Shown: positions 1-9,605 of the stretch, in pieces | Layout of the letters: each line of letters opens with the position of its first letter | Numbering within the stretch: the stretch's first letter is position 1 | IMG/VR virus record: IMGVR_UViG_3300023223_000123 | Coordinates: 1 to 36,039 of that record | Strand: one strand, 5' to 3' | DNA length: 36,039 bases | Source of the DNA: a virus | The notes under the pieces: model-generated | What the model saw: the letters and a program-made list of their open reading frames with translations, nothing else | What the model was told of the DNA's origin: nothing | The model's database searches: none | Made by a program: the position numbers and the translations under genes

Positions 1-144
1 ACAGCAATATCTACTTGTCTTCACTGCTTTAAAGATTCAGGTCTACAAGAGTGGAGTATTGCAGACCAATATCAATGGCTCGGGCGATGATTTCTTTGTC
101 TCACCCTACGCCCTGGCTGATCTACAGGATTTGGATTTCATTCA
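1..144. repeat. Terminal direct repeat, left copy
   Basis: These 144 bases are identical to the last 144 bases of the window (35896-36039). The repeat lies inside one tail gene, and joining the copies restores a single reading frame. This is what a circular or circularly permuted genome looks like when a linear contig overlaps itself. A true packaged terminal repeat normally lies at genome ends outside genes, so I favour an assembly overlap. Confidence 0.95.
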
Positions 145-1816
145 ATCGGCTGATACGGCGATTATTACTCATCCCGACTTTGCACCCCGTGAACTGTTTA
201 GAACGTCTGATACCGATTGGACTATTCAAATCAGAGTTTTAACCAACGTCCCCCAGTTTAATTTTGATGACGCCTCTAGTCCTACGCCAACCAGTGAAGT
301 GCAAGATATTACCTTTGTCAGCGTTACGGCTGGTGATATTTATAAGCTGGGTCTTAATGGGATTCTAACTGAAGAGATTGCCTATGCTGGCTCAGCTTCG
401 ACAACCACGGCGAATAACATCCGTGATGCCTTGCAGGCCCTTATTAACACAGGTAATAGCGGTATAACCGTTGCTAATACTGGGGCTGATATTTATCGAG
501 TGACGTTTGCTGATGATTCGGCTGATGATTTTGATGATATTACTGTATCAGCGGTTACTACTGTCAATGTAGCGATGGCTGGAAGCTCAGTGGAAATAAC
601 CAAGGGCGTTCCCAGGTCAGAGGATGTCTGGTCTTCTACTCGTGGATGGCCGGTAACGTGCGTATTCCATGAGGGACGCTTGTTCTTTGGTGGGTCAACA
701 CAACGACCTCAGACATTATGGGGCTCACGGGTTAATGACTTCTTTAATTTTGAAGCAGGGCGTGGTCTGGATGATGAGAGCATTGAGGCAACGCTGGATA
801 CTGATCAGGTTAATGCGATTCAGGGGATAATCTCAAACCGTAACCTACAGATTTTTACTACGGGCGGTGAGTTCTTTATCAATAAGTCGCCTATTACTCC
901 AGAAAATATAGCGGTCTTATTCCAAACTAATTTTGGATCAAAGCGAGTGCGCCCAGTAACCATAGAAGGCACCACTCTATACATCCAGAGAACCGGCAAG
1001 GCATTGCGACAATTCGTGTTTCTGAATGACTTCCAGGCTTACGCCTCCACCTCAGTATCCATACTTTCGCCTCAGTTGATCACAAACCCTATTGATATCA
1101 AAGTATCTCAGGGCACTGAGGTAACAGATACCAACTATGTGTATATCCTTGGGGATAACGGTGTATTGACTGTGTATAACTCATTGGTTGCTGAAGGTGT
1201 AACATCATTTACTCGCTGGCTAACAACCGGAACAATCGAGTCTATCGCCGTGGTTGATGATCGGATTAATGTATTGGTTAAACGCACTATTAACAGTGTT
1301 GAGAAGTTCTTTATTGAGGTCGAGGATGAGGATTCTTTTACCGACTCAAACATCAGATCAGTAGTAAACAGCGATACATTAACTGGATTGGATCATTTAA
1401 ATGGTGAATCGGTTAGAATTAGGGCTGATGGCGCCGTTCAGTTGGATCAAGTGGTTTCAGGTGGGCAGATAACCATTGCTGTCGTGGCTACTGAGATAGA
1501 GGCGGGGCTGAACTACAGGCCAACCATTGAAACAATGCCGCTCAATATCAATTTAAAAAGCGGACCTAACGCCTCAGTACAGAAGCGGATAGTAAGGACT
1601 GCATTAGAGCTGTTTGAGAGCTTGGGTGTTATCGTTAATGGCGAGAAGATACCCGATAAGACCTTTGGTGTTGATGTGTTTGATGACCCTACACCTAGCA
1701 CCCGACTAGAAGAGATTTATTTGTTAGGCTGGAGTCGGGATGCAACAGTTACAATTACACAGGACGATCCGCTACCAATGACTATATTAAATATCTGTAA
1801 TGAGGTAGGTGTGTAA
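2..1816 (+). CDS. Tail tubular protein B-like, C-terminal part (continues from 35675)
   Basis: This is the main part of a gene that begins at 35675 and crosses the contig junction. Joined, it encodes 678 residues, and base 2 starts codon 75. A TTG at 59 could be mistaken for a start but is internal Leu94. The protein carries the segment TLWGSRVNDFFNF, typical of podoviral tail tube/nozzle (stabilisation) proteins, followed by beta-rich sequence. It should form the tail nozzle below the adaptor encoded just upstream, through which DNA leaves the virion. The stop overlaps the next start by one base. Assignment rests on sequence character and on gene order (portal, scaffold, capsid, adaptor, this gene, internal proteins). 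Confidence 0.8.
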   Translation, partial: QQYLLVFTALKIQVYKSGVLQTNINGSGDDFFVSPYALADLQDLDFIQSADTAIITHPDFAPRELFRTSDTDWTIQIRVLTNVPQFNFDDASSPTPTSEVQDITFVSVTAGDIYKLGLNGILTEEIAYAGSASTTTANNIRDALQALINTGNSGITVANTGADIYRVTFADDSADDFDDITVSAVTTVNVAMAGSSVEITKGVPRSEDVWSSTRGWPVTCVFHEGRLFFGGSTQRPQTLWGSRVNDFFNFEAGRGLDDESIEATLDTDQVNAIQGIISNRNLQIFTTGGEFFINKSPITPENIAVLFQTNFGSKRVRPVTIEGTTLYIQRTGKALRQFVFLNDFQAYASTSVSILSPQLITNPIDIKVSQGTEVTDTNYVYILGDNGVLTVYNSLVAEGVTSFTRWLTTGTIESIAVVDDRINVLVKRTINSVEKFFIEVEDEDSFTDSNIRSVVNSDTLTGLDHLNGESVRIRADGAVQLDQVVSGGQITIAVVATEIEAGLNYRPTIETMPLNINLKSGPNASVQKRIVRTALELFESLGVIVNGEKIPDKTFGVDVFDDPTPSTRLEEIYLLGWSRDATVTITQDDPLPMTILNICNEVGV

Positions 1817-2217
1817 TGGCTGCTCCATTAATCGCTGGCGTTGGATTACTGTCTTTTGCTCAAAAGCGTGCAGCCGGTAAAATAACTCAGCTTGAATCTG
1901 AGACAGCGGCAAAGCAAGAGGACTTAGCCGCCACACAACGCGAGGTTGAGCGCAAGCAACGATTAGCTGAAGCCTTAGCCTCACAGAATGCTCAAGCCGG
2001 TGCTGGTGGTATTGCAGCTTTTGAAGGTTCACCACTGACTATTCTGCAAGAAGATATACGCAAGGCCGATGTTGCTGGCGAGAGAGCTGGGCTGGAGTCA
2101 CGTCTGAAGGTAACTTCAAGGCTTGCACGAGGAAAGATAGCGCGCAAACAAGCTAATTTATCGGCCACTGTCGGACTATTAAAGGCTGGTGCCTCAGCGG
2201 CTCAGGTGGGCGAGTAA
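1816..2217 (+). CDS. Small internal virion protein (T7 gp14-like position)
   Basis: A 133-residue, Ala- and Gln-rich, mostly helical protein. It has a short hydrophobic N-terminus (residues 1-15), a predicted coiled-coil stretch (about 20-60), a Gly-rich turn (AQAGAGGIAAFEGSP) and a second basic helical part. Similar small proteins in T7-type podoviruses sit in the internal core and enter the host envelope during ejection. The start codon overlaps the previous stop and the stop overlaps the next start, so translation is probably coupled. The role comes from position and composition; no catalytic motif is seen. Confidence 0.6.
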   Translation: MAAPLIAGVGLLSFAQKRAAGKITQLESETAAKQEDLAATQREVERKQRLAEALASQNAQAGAGGIAAFEGSPLTILQEDIRKADVAGERAGLESRLKVTSRLARGKIARKQANLSATVGLLKAGASAAQVGE

Positions 2218-3833
2218 TGGTTAAGCGATTTCAAGAAACAAAAATAACACAAGCAGGAGACTTGGGCACAGGTGCAGCTCCAGGCTTACTATCGCTTAGC
2301 CAAAAGCTAGATCAGTTCGGCGCTGAATTACAACAGAGGCGATTAGCTAAAGTTCAAGCTAGATCACAGCAAGAAGGTATTGCAACAGGTCAGGCATTAG
2401 GAGAAGGCGACCAACCAGCGTTCAGAGAGATTGGCTTTATTGGTTCGGCAAGGGATGAGGCGTTTAATAATGGGCTGCGTAGTGCGTATGTAGCCGGGTT
2501 AAACCGGGATATGCGCGAGGAAGTCTCTCGAATTTCTGCTGAGAATCCAGACAACCTAGTAAAATTCAATGATCAGATGAATGCTTTTACCTCGAGCATA
2601 TTGAAGAACGTTGACCCTACTGCACGTACATTAGTTTTTGATAAGCTTGATAGTATTGTCTCAGATGCCAGGACTAAGGTGCAGGGCGCTACTATTAAGC
2701 GTCAGTCTGATGAGGCGGACCAGGAGCATATCTCATCTATCGAAGTATTAAGCCGAGAAGCCATGATCTTGGGCAAAGAGGGTAACTCGTTAGGAGCTTC
2801 TGAGGCGCTTGTCGATACGTTTGCGGTTATTGATGCCAGGGTTGAATCAGGCAGACTTGATGTTAATGTGGCACAAGAGAGAAAGCGAGAGCTGACCCGG
2901 TTGGCTACAGTACAGAATATCCGATTCACCATGGATACAGCCATTGCATCTAAAGGTATTGAGGGTGCTATTGATGTGATTAATGCGGTTGGTGATACGA
3001 TTCCTACGGGATTCTCTGTTGATGAACAAGATGAGCTTGTCCGTACTTTAAGCTCTGATCTTAACCGGCATATAGCCCTTGAGAACAAGGTCGAGCAAGA
3101 GCAGACTGATAACACTTCAGAGCAGCAGGAGAATAACACTACTGACTTGTTCTTGGGCGTTCTGGATGGTACTGCAGATGCCGATGACGTTATAGCAGCT
3201 ACCAAACAGAAGCAGATTAGCTTTGAGCAAGCCACAAAATTAGTGAGTTCTTTACAGACTAGGGGTCAGGGTGTTGATGATTGGGCGCTGATTTCTGATA
3301 TTCAAAGCGATATTCGTGCAGGCGTTAGTGTGACTCAGGTTCGTGAGAATATTATCGCTAATACAGGATCAAGATTGACTGAGGCTAGCGGTGCTGCACT
3401 GATTAATGACCTCAATCAGTCACTTGACAAAGAATCTATACTCCAGACTAACCGATCAAGACGTGCCGAAGACTTTATTACGCAATCCATGAGAGTAACC
3501 GGGCCATTTGGCGCATTGGACTTTGAATCTGAACAGAGATTAGCCAGGACGCGCCGAGAATATAGCGAGCGAGTCTTAGACGGTGAAGACCCGTTTGAGG
3601 TAGCTGATGATTTGATTAACAAAGATGAGTTCCTGAAGGAAACCCCGCCAAAATTTGGTACAAAGGACAATTTAGATGAAGCATTGAAGACCTTGGATAC
3701 AGAATGGCAAGCTGGTAATGTTGATGATGAAACCTATGACGCAGAAGTTCTTTTAATTCAGCGGCTAAAACAATTAAAATCTACGTTAGGCGGCTTTGAT
3801 GCAGCTAAGAAGGAGGCTTTGAGTGGCCAATGA
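2217..3833 (+). CDS. Internal virion protein (T7 gp15-like position)
   Basis: A 538-residue, charged, helix-rich protein with no signal peptide or membrane segment and long Gln/Glu/Arg-rich stretches suggesting coiled coil (about residues 30-60 and 270-300). It lies between the small core protein and the 1075-residue core protein, the place of the middle-sized ejection protein in T7-like virions. No enzymatic motif is visible. Start and stop overlap neighbouring genes. An ejection role is inferred from gene order and size; sequence alone would only support a structural protein. Confidence 0.55.
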   Translation: MVKRFQETKITQAGDLGTGAAPGLLSLSQKLDQFGAELQQRRLAKVQARSQQEGIATGQALGEGDQPAFREIGFIGSARDEAFNNGLRSAYVAGLNRDMREEVSRISAENPDNLVKFNDQMNAFTSSILKNVDPTARTLVFDKLDSIVSDARTKVQGATIKRQSDEADQEHISSIEVLSREAMILGKEGNSLGASEALVDTFAVIDARVESGRLDVNVAQERKRELTRLATVQNIRFTMDTAIASKGIEGAIDVINAVGDTIPTGFSVDEQDELVRTLSSDLNRHIALENKVEQEQTDNTSEQQENNTTDLFLGVLDGTADADDVIAATKQKQISFEQATKLVSSLQTRGQGVDDWALISDIQSDIRAGVSVTQVRENIIANTGSRLTEASGAALINDLNQSLDKESILQTNRSRRAEDFITQSMRVTGPFGALDFESEQRLARTRREYSERVLDGEDPFEVADDLINKDEFLKETPPKFGTKDNLDEALKTLDTEWQAGNVDDETYDAEVLLIQRLKQLKSTLGGFDAAKKEALSGQ

Positions 3834-6800
3834 TTTAACAGGCACATACCTATCGGCAAGGGATGCCAGCTATTTAACGCCCTCTCAGCTGCGTAGGCGA
3901 CAGCTTGCCTCTGAATCTGAGGAGCCTGTGCAGTCTGATGCAGCATTGTTAAGTGCATCGAGGGCGCGTGAGAATATTGCCTCTCTTGCTGGAGGTGTTG
4001 GCGCAGTAGCTGCTGATATAGCGGGCGGTGTCATTGAGGCACCAAGGCAGATTGTAGGTGGCGTATTAAACGCCACCAAAGAGCTCGCCCAGTTTATGGA
4101 GTCTGCCATTCCATTGGGTACGCTAGGTGGTAAAGATGTCACAGAAGAGTCCTTTATCACTGCTGATGAGCCTCGTACCGGTACAGGTGCGTTGATTCGT
4201 GGCATCTCTCAGTTCGTTACAGGGTTTATACCGGCTACTAAAGCTATTAAGTTGGCAGGCGTAACTAGCAAAGCGGCTCAGGTTATTGGTGCCGGTGCTG
4301 CGGCTGATGCTCTAGTATTTGATCCGCACGAAGATAGACTGTCTAACTTGATTGAAGAGTTCCCAGTATTGAAAAATCCCATTACCGGATACCTGGAAGC
4401 AGATTCTGATGATGGTGCAGCTGAAGGACGATTCAAGAATGCTGTAGAAGGCATGGGATTAGGCGGCATTACTGACGGCTTCTTTAAAGCGGCCAAGGTG
4501 TTGCGCGCTAATCGCATTGCTAAGGCCGAACAACGGCAGTTGATGTTAGATCAGCAGGCGGCTGAGCGTGTTTCTGTTATAGCGAAAGATGTAGCCGAAC
4601 CTACGACAGCTGAACGGCTTGTCGCGGTGGACCAGGAAGGGTTGCCGTTGGCAGAGCCAGAATTTAAACCCATTCAAGCAGTCACCGATGAAGATGCGCC
4701 ATTATTCACAGTTGGCGAAAAGAAGGCCGGCGAAGAGCGCGCATTAAATATCAATCTCAACCGTTTGGAAACCACTGAAGATGTTGAGAAATTGATTGAA
4801 GGCGTTGCCGAGGCTGAAGCCAAGGATATTAACCTAGAGCGCCGTGAGGTCATCACCAATGAGCAGACAGAGAAGTTGGCCGATGAGTTAGGATTTACGG
4901 TAGAGCAATTACTAGACCGCCGTAGAGGGCAAGCATTCAATGCTGAACAGGCGGTGGCCGCTCGCAAGATTCTAGTGGCATCTGGTGAGAACCTTATTAA
5001 CTTGGCCAAAGTGGCTGCTACTGGCACTGAAGAAGATATTTTAAAGTTCCGAAGAGCTCTATCTCAGCACTCAGCTATTCAAAAGCAGGTATCAGGATTA
5101 ACAGCTGAGGCTGGTCGAGCATTACAGTCGTTTAATATCCAGGCAAAGAGCGCGAAAGAGCAAGAGCGATTGATTAAAGAGGCGCTTTCAACAGGAGGCG
5201 GCATTGAAGGGTCTAAAGATTTGGCCTCACAGCTATCTCAATTAGACGATATTGGTCAGATCAATACCTTTGTTAAGCAGGCTGAGAAAGCATCCACTCC
5301 AGCAATGTTTTATGAGGCATGGATTAATGGCCTATTAAGCTCTCCAGCGACTCACGTGGTCAATGTTCTATCTAACGCCATCGTAGTTGGATGGTCTGTT
5401 GGTGAGCGTAAAGTAGCATCCATGATCGGTGACGCTGTAGGCGGGCAAGCTATACCAGAAGGCGAGACAACATCTCAAGCCTTTGGCATGGTTCAAGGCG
5501 CTAAGGATGGCTTTAAACTAGCTTGGCACGCAATTAAAACAGGTGAGCCGAGTGATCCAATCACTAAGATGGAAAATCAAGGATTCCGCGCTATTACAGG
5601 CGATAATCTAAACTTAACAGGTATTGCAGGTAGATTTGCTGATTTTGTTGGTGAGGCGGTACGTGTTCCTGGTCGATTGCTTACGGCAGGTGATGAACTG
5701 TTTAAGTCCATTGGATATCGCATGGAGTTACATGGACAAGCCTATCGAACAGGGTTTAATGAAGGATTGCGCGGTGAGGAGTTAGCTGCTCGCATTAACA
5801 ATATTGTTCAGAATCCCCCTGAAAACTTACACATTGAGGCGGTCAATGCTTCTAGATATCAAACCTTTACCCGTGAACTAGGTGAAGGTGGCAAGGCCGT
5901 ACAGCAGGTAATATCTAAAAACCCTGCAATGCGTATCATTGTGCCGTTTATTCGTACACCAACTAACATTATTAAGTATGTCGGTGAGCGTACTGTACTG
6001 GCTCCACTATCAACGGCTGTTAGAGCTGAGATGGCGGCGGGTGGGGCGCGTAGAGATTTGGCATTAGCCAAGATTGCAACAGGGTCGATGGCTATGATGG
6101 TGGCGGCTGATTATTCGATGTCTGGTAATATCACAGGTGCGGGGCCAACAAACCCTCAGATGAGAAACACTCTACGAGCAACAGGGTGGCAGCCTTATTC
6201 TATTAAATTCGATGATACATATTTTGCCTATAGCCGTCTTGATCCTATTGGCGCATTCATTGGATTGTCTGCCGACATAACCGAGATTGTTGGCCAATCA
6301 GGTGAGCTAGACGCTTTGGACTTGACTACAGCGGCTATGGTAGCTGTCGGCCAAAATGTTACATCTAAAACGTATCTTCGCGGATTGGCTGAGTTCTTTG
6401 ATGTAATGAGCAGTGCCTCATCTGATCCAGAGGCAAACAACAAGAAAATGAAACGGTGGCTTTCAAGGATGGCAGGCTCTGTTATTCCATCTGGCGTTGC
6501 CGCTATTTCCCGAACATTAACCCCTGAGTTGAAGGCTACATACGGCATTCTTGACCGCATCAAGTCGCGTATTCCAGGCTATTCAGATGACTTACCGCCA
6601 CGTAGAAACATATTTGGTGAGCCTATTGTCTTATCGGGCGGACTTGGCCCTGATATTATGAGCCCCATCTATACCAGCACAGACAAGAAAAACCCTGTAG
6701 CTGATGAGATTGTTGCACAGCAGAGCCTTATCAGAATGCCTCATAAGAACATTAATGGCGTTGAGCTTGACCCTAAGCAGTATGATCGTTATATACAGCT

Positions 6801-7050
6801 TTACTCAGGCAAGGATAACAAGGGCGCTAAGGGTGTTAAGCTGCAAGTTAAACTTAGCCAATTGTTTAGAACGCCTCAATATAAACGGGCCACTGAAGGC
6901 CAGGAAGGCGGCAAGTCTCTAATGATCCGAGCCACGTTTGAAGGTTATCGTGAATCTGCCAAGGCTCAGATGATGCAAGAGTTTCCAGAATTAAAGAATG
7001 ATATAATCTTTAACAAGCGCCAAAAGGCCGAAAAATTAATAGGACGTTAA
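3823..7050 (+). CDS. Large internal virion / DNA ejection protein
   Basis: At 1075 residues this is the largest protein of the phage. It starts at GTG 3823, with AGGAGG at 3811-3816 as ribosome site, and overlaps the preceding gene by 11 bases. The N-terminal third has Ala/Gly-rich, moderately hydrophobic stretches (about residues 50-90 and 140-170) that could associate with membrane. The middle is charged and helical. By size and position it matches T7 gp16-type core proteins that cross the envelope with the genome. I see no clear lytic transglycosylase motif, so a wall-cutting activity like that of T7 gp16 is not supported. Confidence 0.65.
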   Translation: MANDLTGTYLSARDASYLTPSQLRRRQLASESEEPVQSDAALLSASRARENIASLAGGVGAVAADIAGGVIEAPRQIVGGVLNATKELAQFMESAIPLGTLGGKDVTEESFITADEPRTGTGALIRGISQFVTGFIPATKAIKLAGVTSKAAQVIGAGAAADALVFDPHEDRLSNLIEEFPVLKNPITGYLEADSDDGAAEGRFKNAVEGMGLGGITDGFFKAAKVLRANRIAKAEQRQLMLDQQAAERVSVIAKDVAEPTTAERLVAVDQEGLPLAEPEFKPIQAVTDEDAPLFTVGEKKAGEERALNINLNRLETTEDVEKLIEGVAEAEAKDINLERREVITNEQTEKLADELGFTVEQLLDRRRGQAFNAEQAVAARKILVASGENLINLAKVAATGTEEDILKFRRALSQHSAIQKQVSGLTAEAGRALQSFNIQAKSAKEQERLIKEALSTGGGIEGSKDLASQLSQLDDIGQINTFVKQAEKASTPAMFYEAWINGLLSSPATHVVNVLSNAIVVGWSVGERKVASMIGDAVGGQAIPEGETTSQAFGMVQGAKDGFKLAWHAIKTGEPSDPITKMENQGFRAITGDNLNLTGIAGRFADFVGEAVRVPGRLLTAGDELFKSIGYRMELHGQAYRTGFNEGLRGEELAARINNIVQNPPENLHIEAVNASRYQTFTRELGEGGKAVQQVISKNPAMRIIVPFIRTPTNIIKYVGERTVLAPLSTAVRAEMAAGGARRDLALAKIATGSMAMMVAADYSMSGNITGAGPTNPQMRNTLRATGWQPYSIKFDDTYFAYSRLDPIGAFIGLSADITEIVGQSGELDALDLTTAAMVAVGQNVTSKTYLRGLAEFFDVMSSASSDPEANNKKMKRWLSRMAGSVIPSGVAAISRTLTPELKATYGILDRIKSRIPGYSDDLPPRRNIFGEPIVLSGGLGPDIMSPIYTSTDKKNPVADEIVAQQSLIRMPHKNINGVELDPKQYDRYIQLYSGKDNKGAKGVKLQVKLSQLFRTPQYKRATEGQEGGKSLMIRATFEGYRESAKAQMMQEFPELKNDIIFNKRQKAEKLIGR

Positions 7051-7051
7051 G

Positions 7052-9250
7052 ATGACAGTTACAGCACTTCCATCACGCAATGAGTTTATAGCGGCGGCAG
7101 GTCAAACGATCTTTGCCTATACGTTTAAGATTTATTCCACCGCTGATCTAAATGTCTATGTAACACCAGCAGGGCAGGATGCTAACGATTCCACTGATAT
7201 CACCACATCATTCACCGTACTGGGCGTAAATGATCCCAGCGGCGGCTCGATTACCCTAACCACACCGACAAGTGTTAATGATCTGGTCACTATTGTCTCC
7301 AATATCGCAGAAGATAGAACGGTTAATTATCAGCAAAACAGTGACTTCATTCCTGATGTGGTCAATTCTGATTTTGATAGGGTGGTCAGTCTCAGCAAGC
7401 AGCAGGCAGACAGATCAGGTCGTACTCTTGCGTTTCAAGAGTCATTGCAGAATGCTACGGAATTATCATTGCCTGACCCAAGCGCCGGATTATATCTGCG
7501 CTGGAAAGGAGATTTAACAGGCGTGGAAAATGCTGGGGCTCCTTCGGTATCCGTACCTGCTGTTGAGTTTTCTACGGTTGCAGATATGGCCGGATCAACA
7601 ACACTAGCTGTTGGCACTATGGTTTTCACTGCTGGATATTTCACTGCCGGAGACAGAGGCTTGGCAACTTATCTTGTCGAGGCTAGCCAGTCAGTCGATG
7701 AAATTGGCGACCATACGCTGGCTAATGGCAATGTTGCGATACTACAAACCACAAATACTATAAACGTCAATCAATTTGGAATGTTTGCCGATACGCCAAT
7801 AGACGGAACCATTGTTACAGATCACACAACCACATGGCTTCATATCGTTGACACATTAAGGCCTGGTCGTGTTTATCTTCCTGGCATTGACGGCTTCTCT
7901 TATCGAATGCAATTATTTAAAGTTAAAGCGGATATGGAGGTATTCGGTGATGGGTCAAGTCTTACACAGGGTACTGTTGTAGAGGTTTTTAATATAGCCA
8001 TGTCTGTTGTAATGGGACAGATCAATAGCGATAGTCGTGTCAGCGCTCTAAGAATAAAATCTCTTGAACCAGATCTTGAACTGCAGAGAACAACTGTAGG
8101 CGCATCCTCAAATGTTACACTTGAGAAGATGGTCTTTGAAGGCTTCAGAGATGTCACCGGCCCTGCTGATGCGTGGGGTTTGTACATGAAAGATAGTACT
8201 AACATCTCTGTTAAACAGTGTGGTTTTGATGATAATACCCAAGCCGATATAGCTATTGTCGAGAATAATAAAAATTGCACAATAGACGGCTGTTATGGAA
8301 CGGGCTCTGTCTTTCATGTCAGTTTTGAGCCAAACAGCAGCACCACTTTTAACGAAAATATTACCGTCAAAAACATGGAGATGACAAAGCTCAGTATTTT
8401 AGAGAATGGTTCGGGTGGAACAGCTAATAAAGCTATTACAATTAGCGCCTGCGAGATTGATACGCTGGTTTATGATGGCGGACAGGTTACACTTCAAGAT
8501 TGCCAGCTTACTGATTTCGAGATTCAAACATCTCCTTTTTTCGGTGAGCTTAGGCTGATTAATACAATGGCCCTTGGACCTAACCTTCTGGAAGATCCTT
8601 ATCTAGTGAACAATGCGTTTAATGAAGCTCAAGCCGGCACTGATGGTAATGCGTGGTTTATTAATTCTCGTACTGGCTCTATTGGTACAGATGAACTTGA
8701 CCCACTGGAAGAAGACGGTGTTAGATTTATCCGGCTAAACCCTACCAATGTCTCAGGAACTATTAACTTCAGAAATACCACCCCAATAGCAACTACTTCT
8801 GGCGAATACTATGTTATTGCTGTGACAGGTCGCAACCAAGGCGGAACGAGTGCTGCCTATATGCAGATATTTGATGGCGTTACTAATTTTCAGGCTCGTA
8901 TATTTCGACAGTCTAATGAGGGTATAAATTATTGGACAACAGAGCTATTGATTGTCCCTGCTGACACTGGAGACTTCTTAGTGAGAGTTGGAACGTGGAT
9001 AACATCAACAGAGTCTGTAGATATTCGAGCGGTGACAATGCACAAATTTTTGGGCAAAGGCGGCGGTGAACAATCTATCCTCAATCAATTTCATGGCAAC
9101 TTATATGGCCCTCGTGAACTGCTGCCGGTAGCAACGCTTCCAGTGTTTTCAAGCGCCGATGTGCGCGGGATATTACCGGGTGATCGTATAAGCTTAACTG
9201 GTAACGGCGCTCCTTTCCGATGGGATGGTACGGCTTTCCAGGCAATGTAA
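7052..9250 (+). CDS. Tail fibre / tailspike with T7-fibre-type N-terminus
   Basis: A 732-residue protein. Residues 1 to about 125 look like the T7 tail-fibre N-terminal anchor that attaches to the tail (an opening like FIAAAGQTIFAYTFKIY, then VNDLVTIVSNIAEDRTVNY and a helical DFDRVVSLSKQQ segment). Residues about 240-500 have the repetitive short-strand pattern of a right-handed beta-helix. About 510-660 looks like a beta-sandwich carbohydrate-binding module, and the end (RWDGTAFQAM) is a common fibre tail. It should recognise, and perhaps cleave, surface polysaccharide; catalytic residues cannot be placed by eye. It follows the core protein after one base and ends the rightward late operon, facing a convergent operon. 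Confidence 0.8.
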   Translation: MTVTALPSRNEFIAAAGQTIFAYTFKIYSTADLNVYVTPAGQDANDSTDITTSFTVLGVNDPSGGSITLTTPTSVNDLVTIVSNIAEDRTVNYQQNSDFIPDVVNSDFDRVVSLSKQQADRSGRTLAFQESLQNATELSLPDPSAGLYLRWKGDLTGVENAGAPSVSVPAVEFSTVADMAGSTTLAVGTMVFTAGYFTAGDRGLATYLVEASQSVDEIGDHTLANGNVAILQTTNTINVNQFGMFADTPIDGTIVTDHTTTWLHIVDTLRPGRVYLPGIDGFSYRMQLFKVKADMEVFGDGSSLTQGTVVEVFNIAMSVVMGQINSDSRVSALRIKSLEPDLELQRTTVGASSNVTLEKMVFEGFRDVTGPADAWGLYMKDSTNISVKQCGFDDNTQADIAIVENNKNCTIDGCYGTGSVFHVSFEPNSSTTFNENITVKNMEMTKLSILENGSGGTANKAITISACEIDTLVYDGGQVTLQDCQLTDFEIQTSPFFGELRLINTMALGPNLLEDPYLVNNAFNEAQAGTDGNAWFINSRTGSIGTDELDPLEEDGVRFIRLNPTNVSGTINFRNTTPIATTSGEYYVIAVTGRNQGGTSAAYMQIFDGVTNFQARIFRQSNEGINYWTTELLIVPADTGDFLVRVGTWITSTESVDIRAVTMHKFLGKGGGEQSILNQFHGNLYGPRELLPVATLPVFSSADVRGILPGDRISLTGNGAPFRWDGTAFQAM

Positions 9251-9326
9251 ATGGTCGAAATCTTATCTACTGAGCAGTGAGGTAGAGGCATACAAGGCTT
9301 CAATCGATAAGTCACCTCCCAAGGAA

Positions 9327-9605
9327 TTAAACAAACGCCCTGCTCATAAATTGATTCATTAAGCTCTTACACCCACTATCAGCCACAATAGCCACTCTCT
9401 CCGGCATAGTGCCTTTAGGCCATAGTCGGGTCCAGTTCGGCCCACGTTCAGCATCAATCTCACCAATCTTAACTAATTTGTTTTTGGCGTATTTCAGCGT
9501 ATACGGATTGTTAAGGTCAAATATATTGGCATACTCGATAATCTTTAAGCCAGGATTAGCCTTTATGGTTTCGAGCAGATCATCGGGGTTTATCTTTAGC
9601 TTCAT
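9327..9605 (-). CDS. Small hypothetical protein, last gene of leftward early operon
   Basis: A 92-residue protein, not recognised. The pattern of a conserved Pro/Leu helix, then an NPYTLKYAKNKLVKIGEID stretch, then a short beta region resembles a winged-helix DNA-binding fold, so it may be a small DNA-binding protein. This is weak inference. Its ATG overlaps the stop of the exonuclease gene upstream, so it belongs to the recombination operon. Its end faces the tailspike end across 76 bases. Confidence 0.65.
   Translation of the reverse strand: MKLKINPDDLLETIKANPGLKIIEYANIFDLNNPYTLKYAKNKLVKIGEIDAERGPNWTRLWPKGTMPERVAIVADSGCKSLMNQFMSRAFV

Noticed and set aside
1-144. Packaged direct terminal repeat of T7 type
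   Set aside because: The repeat lies inside a continuous tail gene and its length is in the range of assembly overlaps; T7-type repeats lie outside genes at genome ends.
59-1816. Independent 585-residue tail gene starting at TTG 59
   Set aside because: The frame continues upstream through the contig junction to ATG 35675.
3823-7050. Lytic transglycosylase domain in the large internal protein
   Set aside because: No convincing catalytic Glu context or goose-lysozyme/Slt-type motif is visible.
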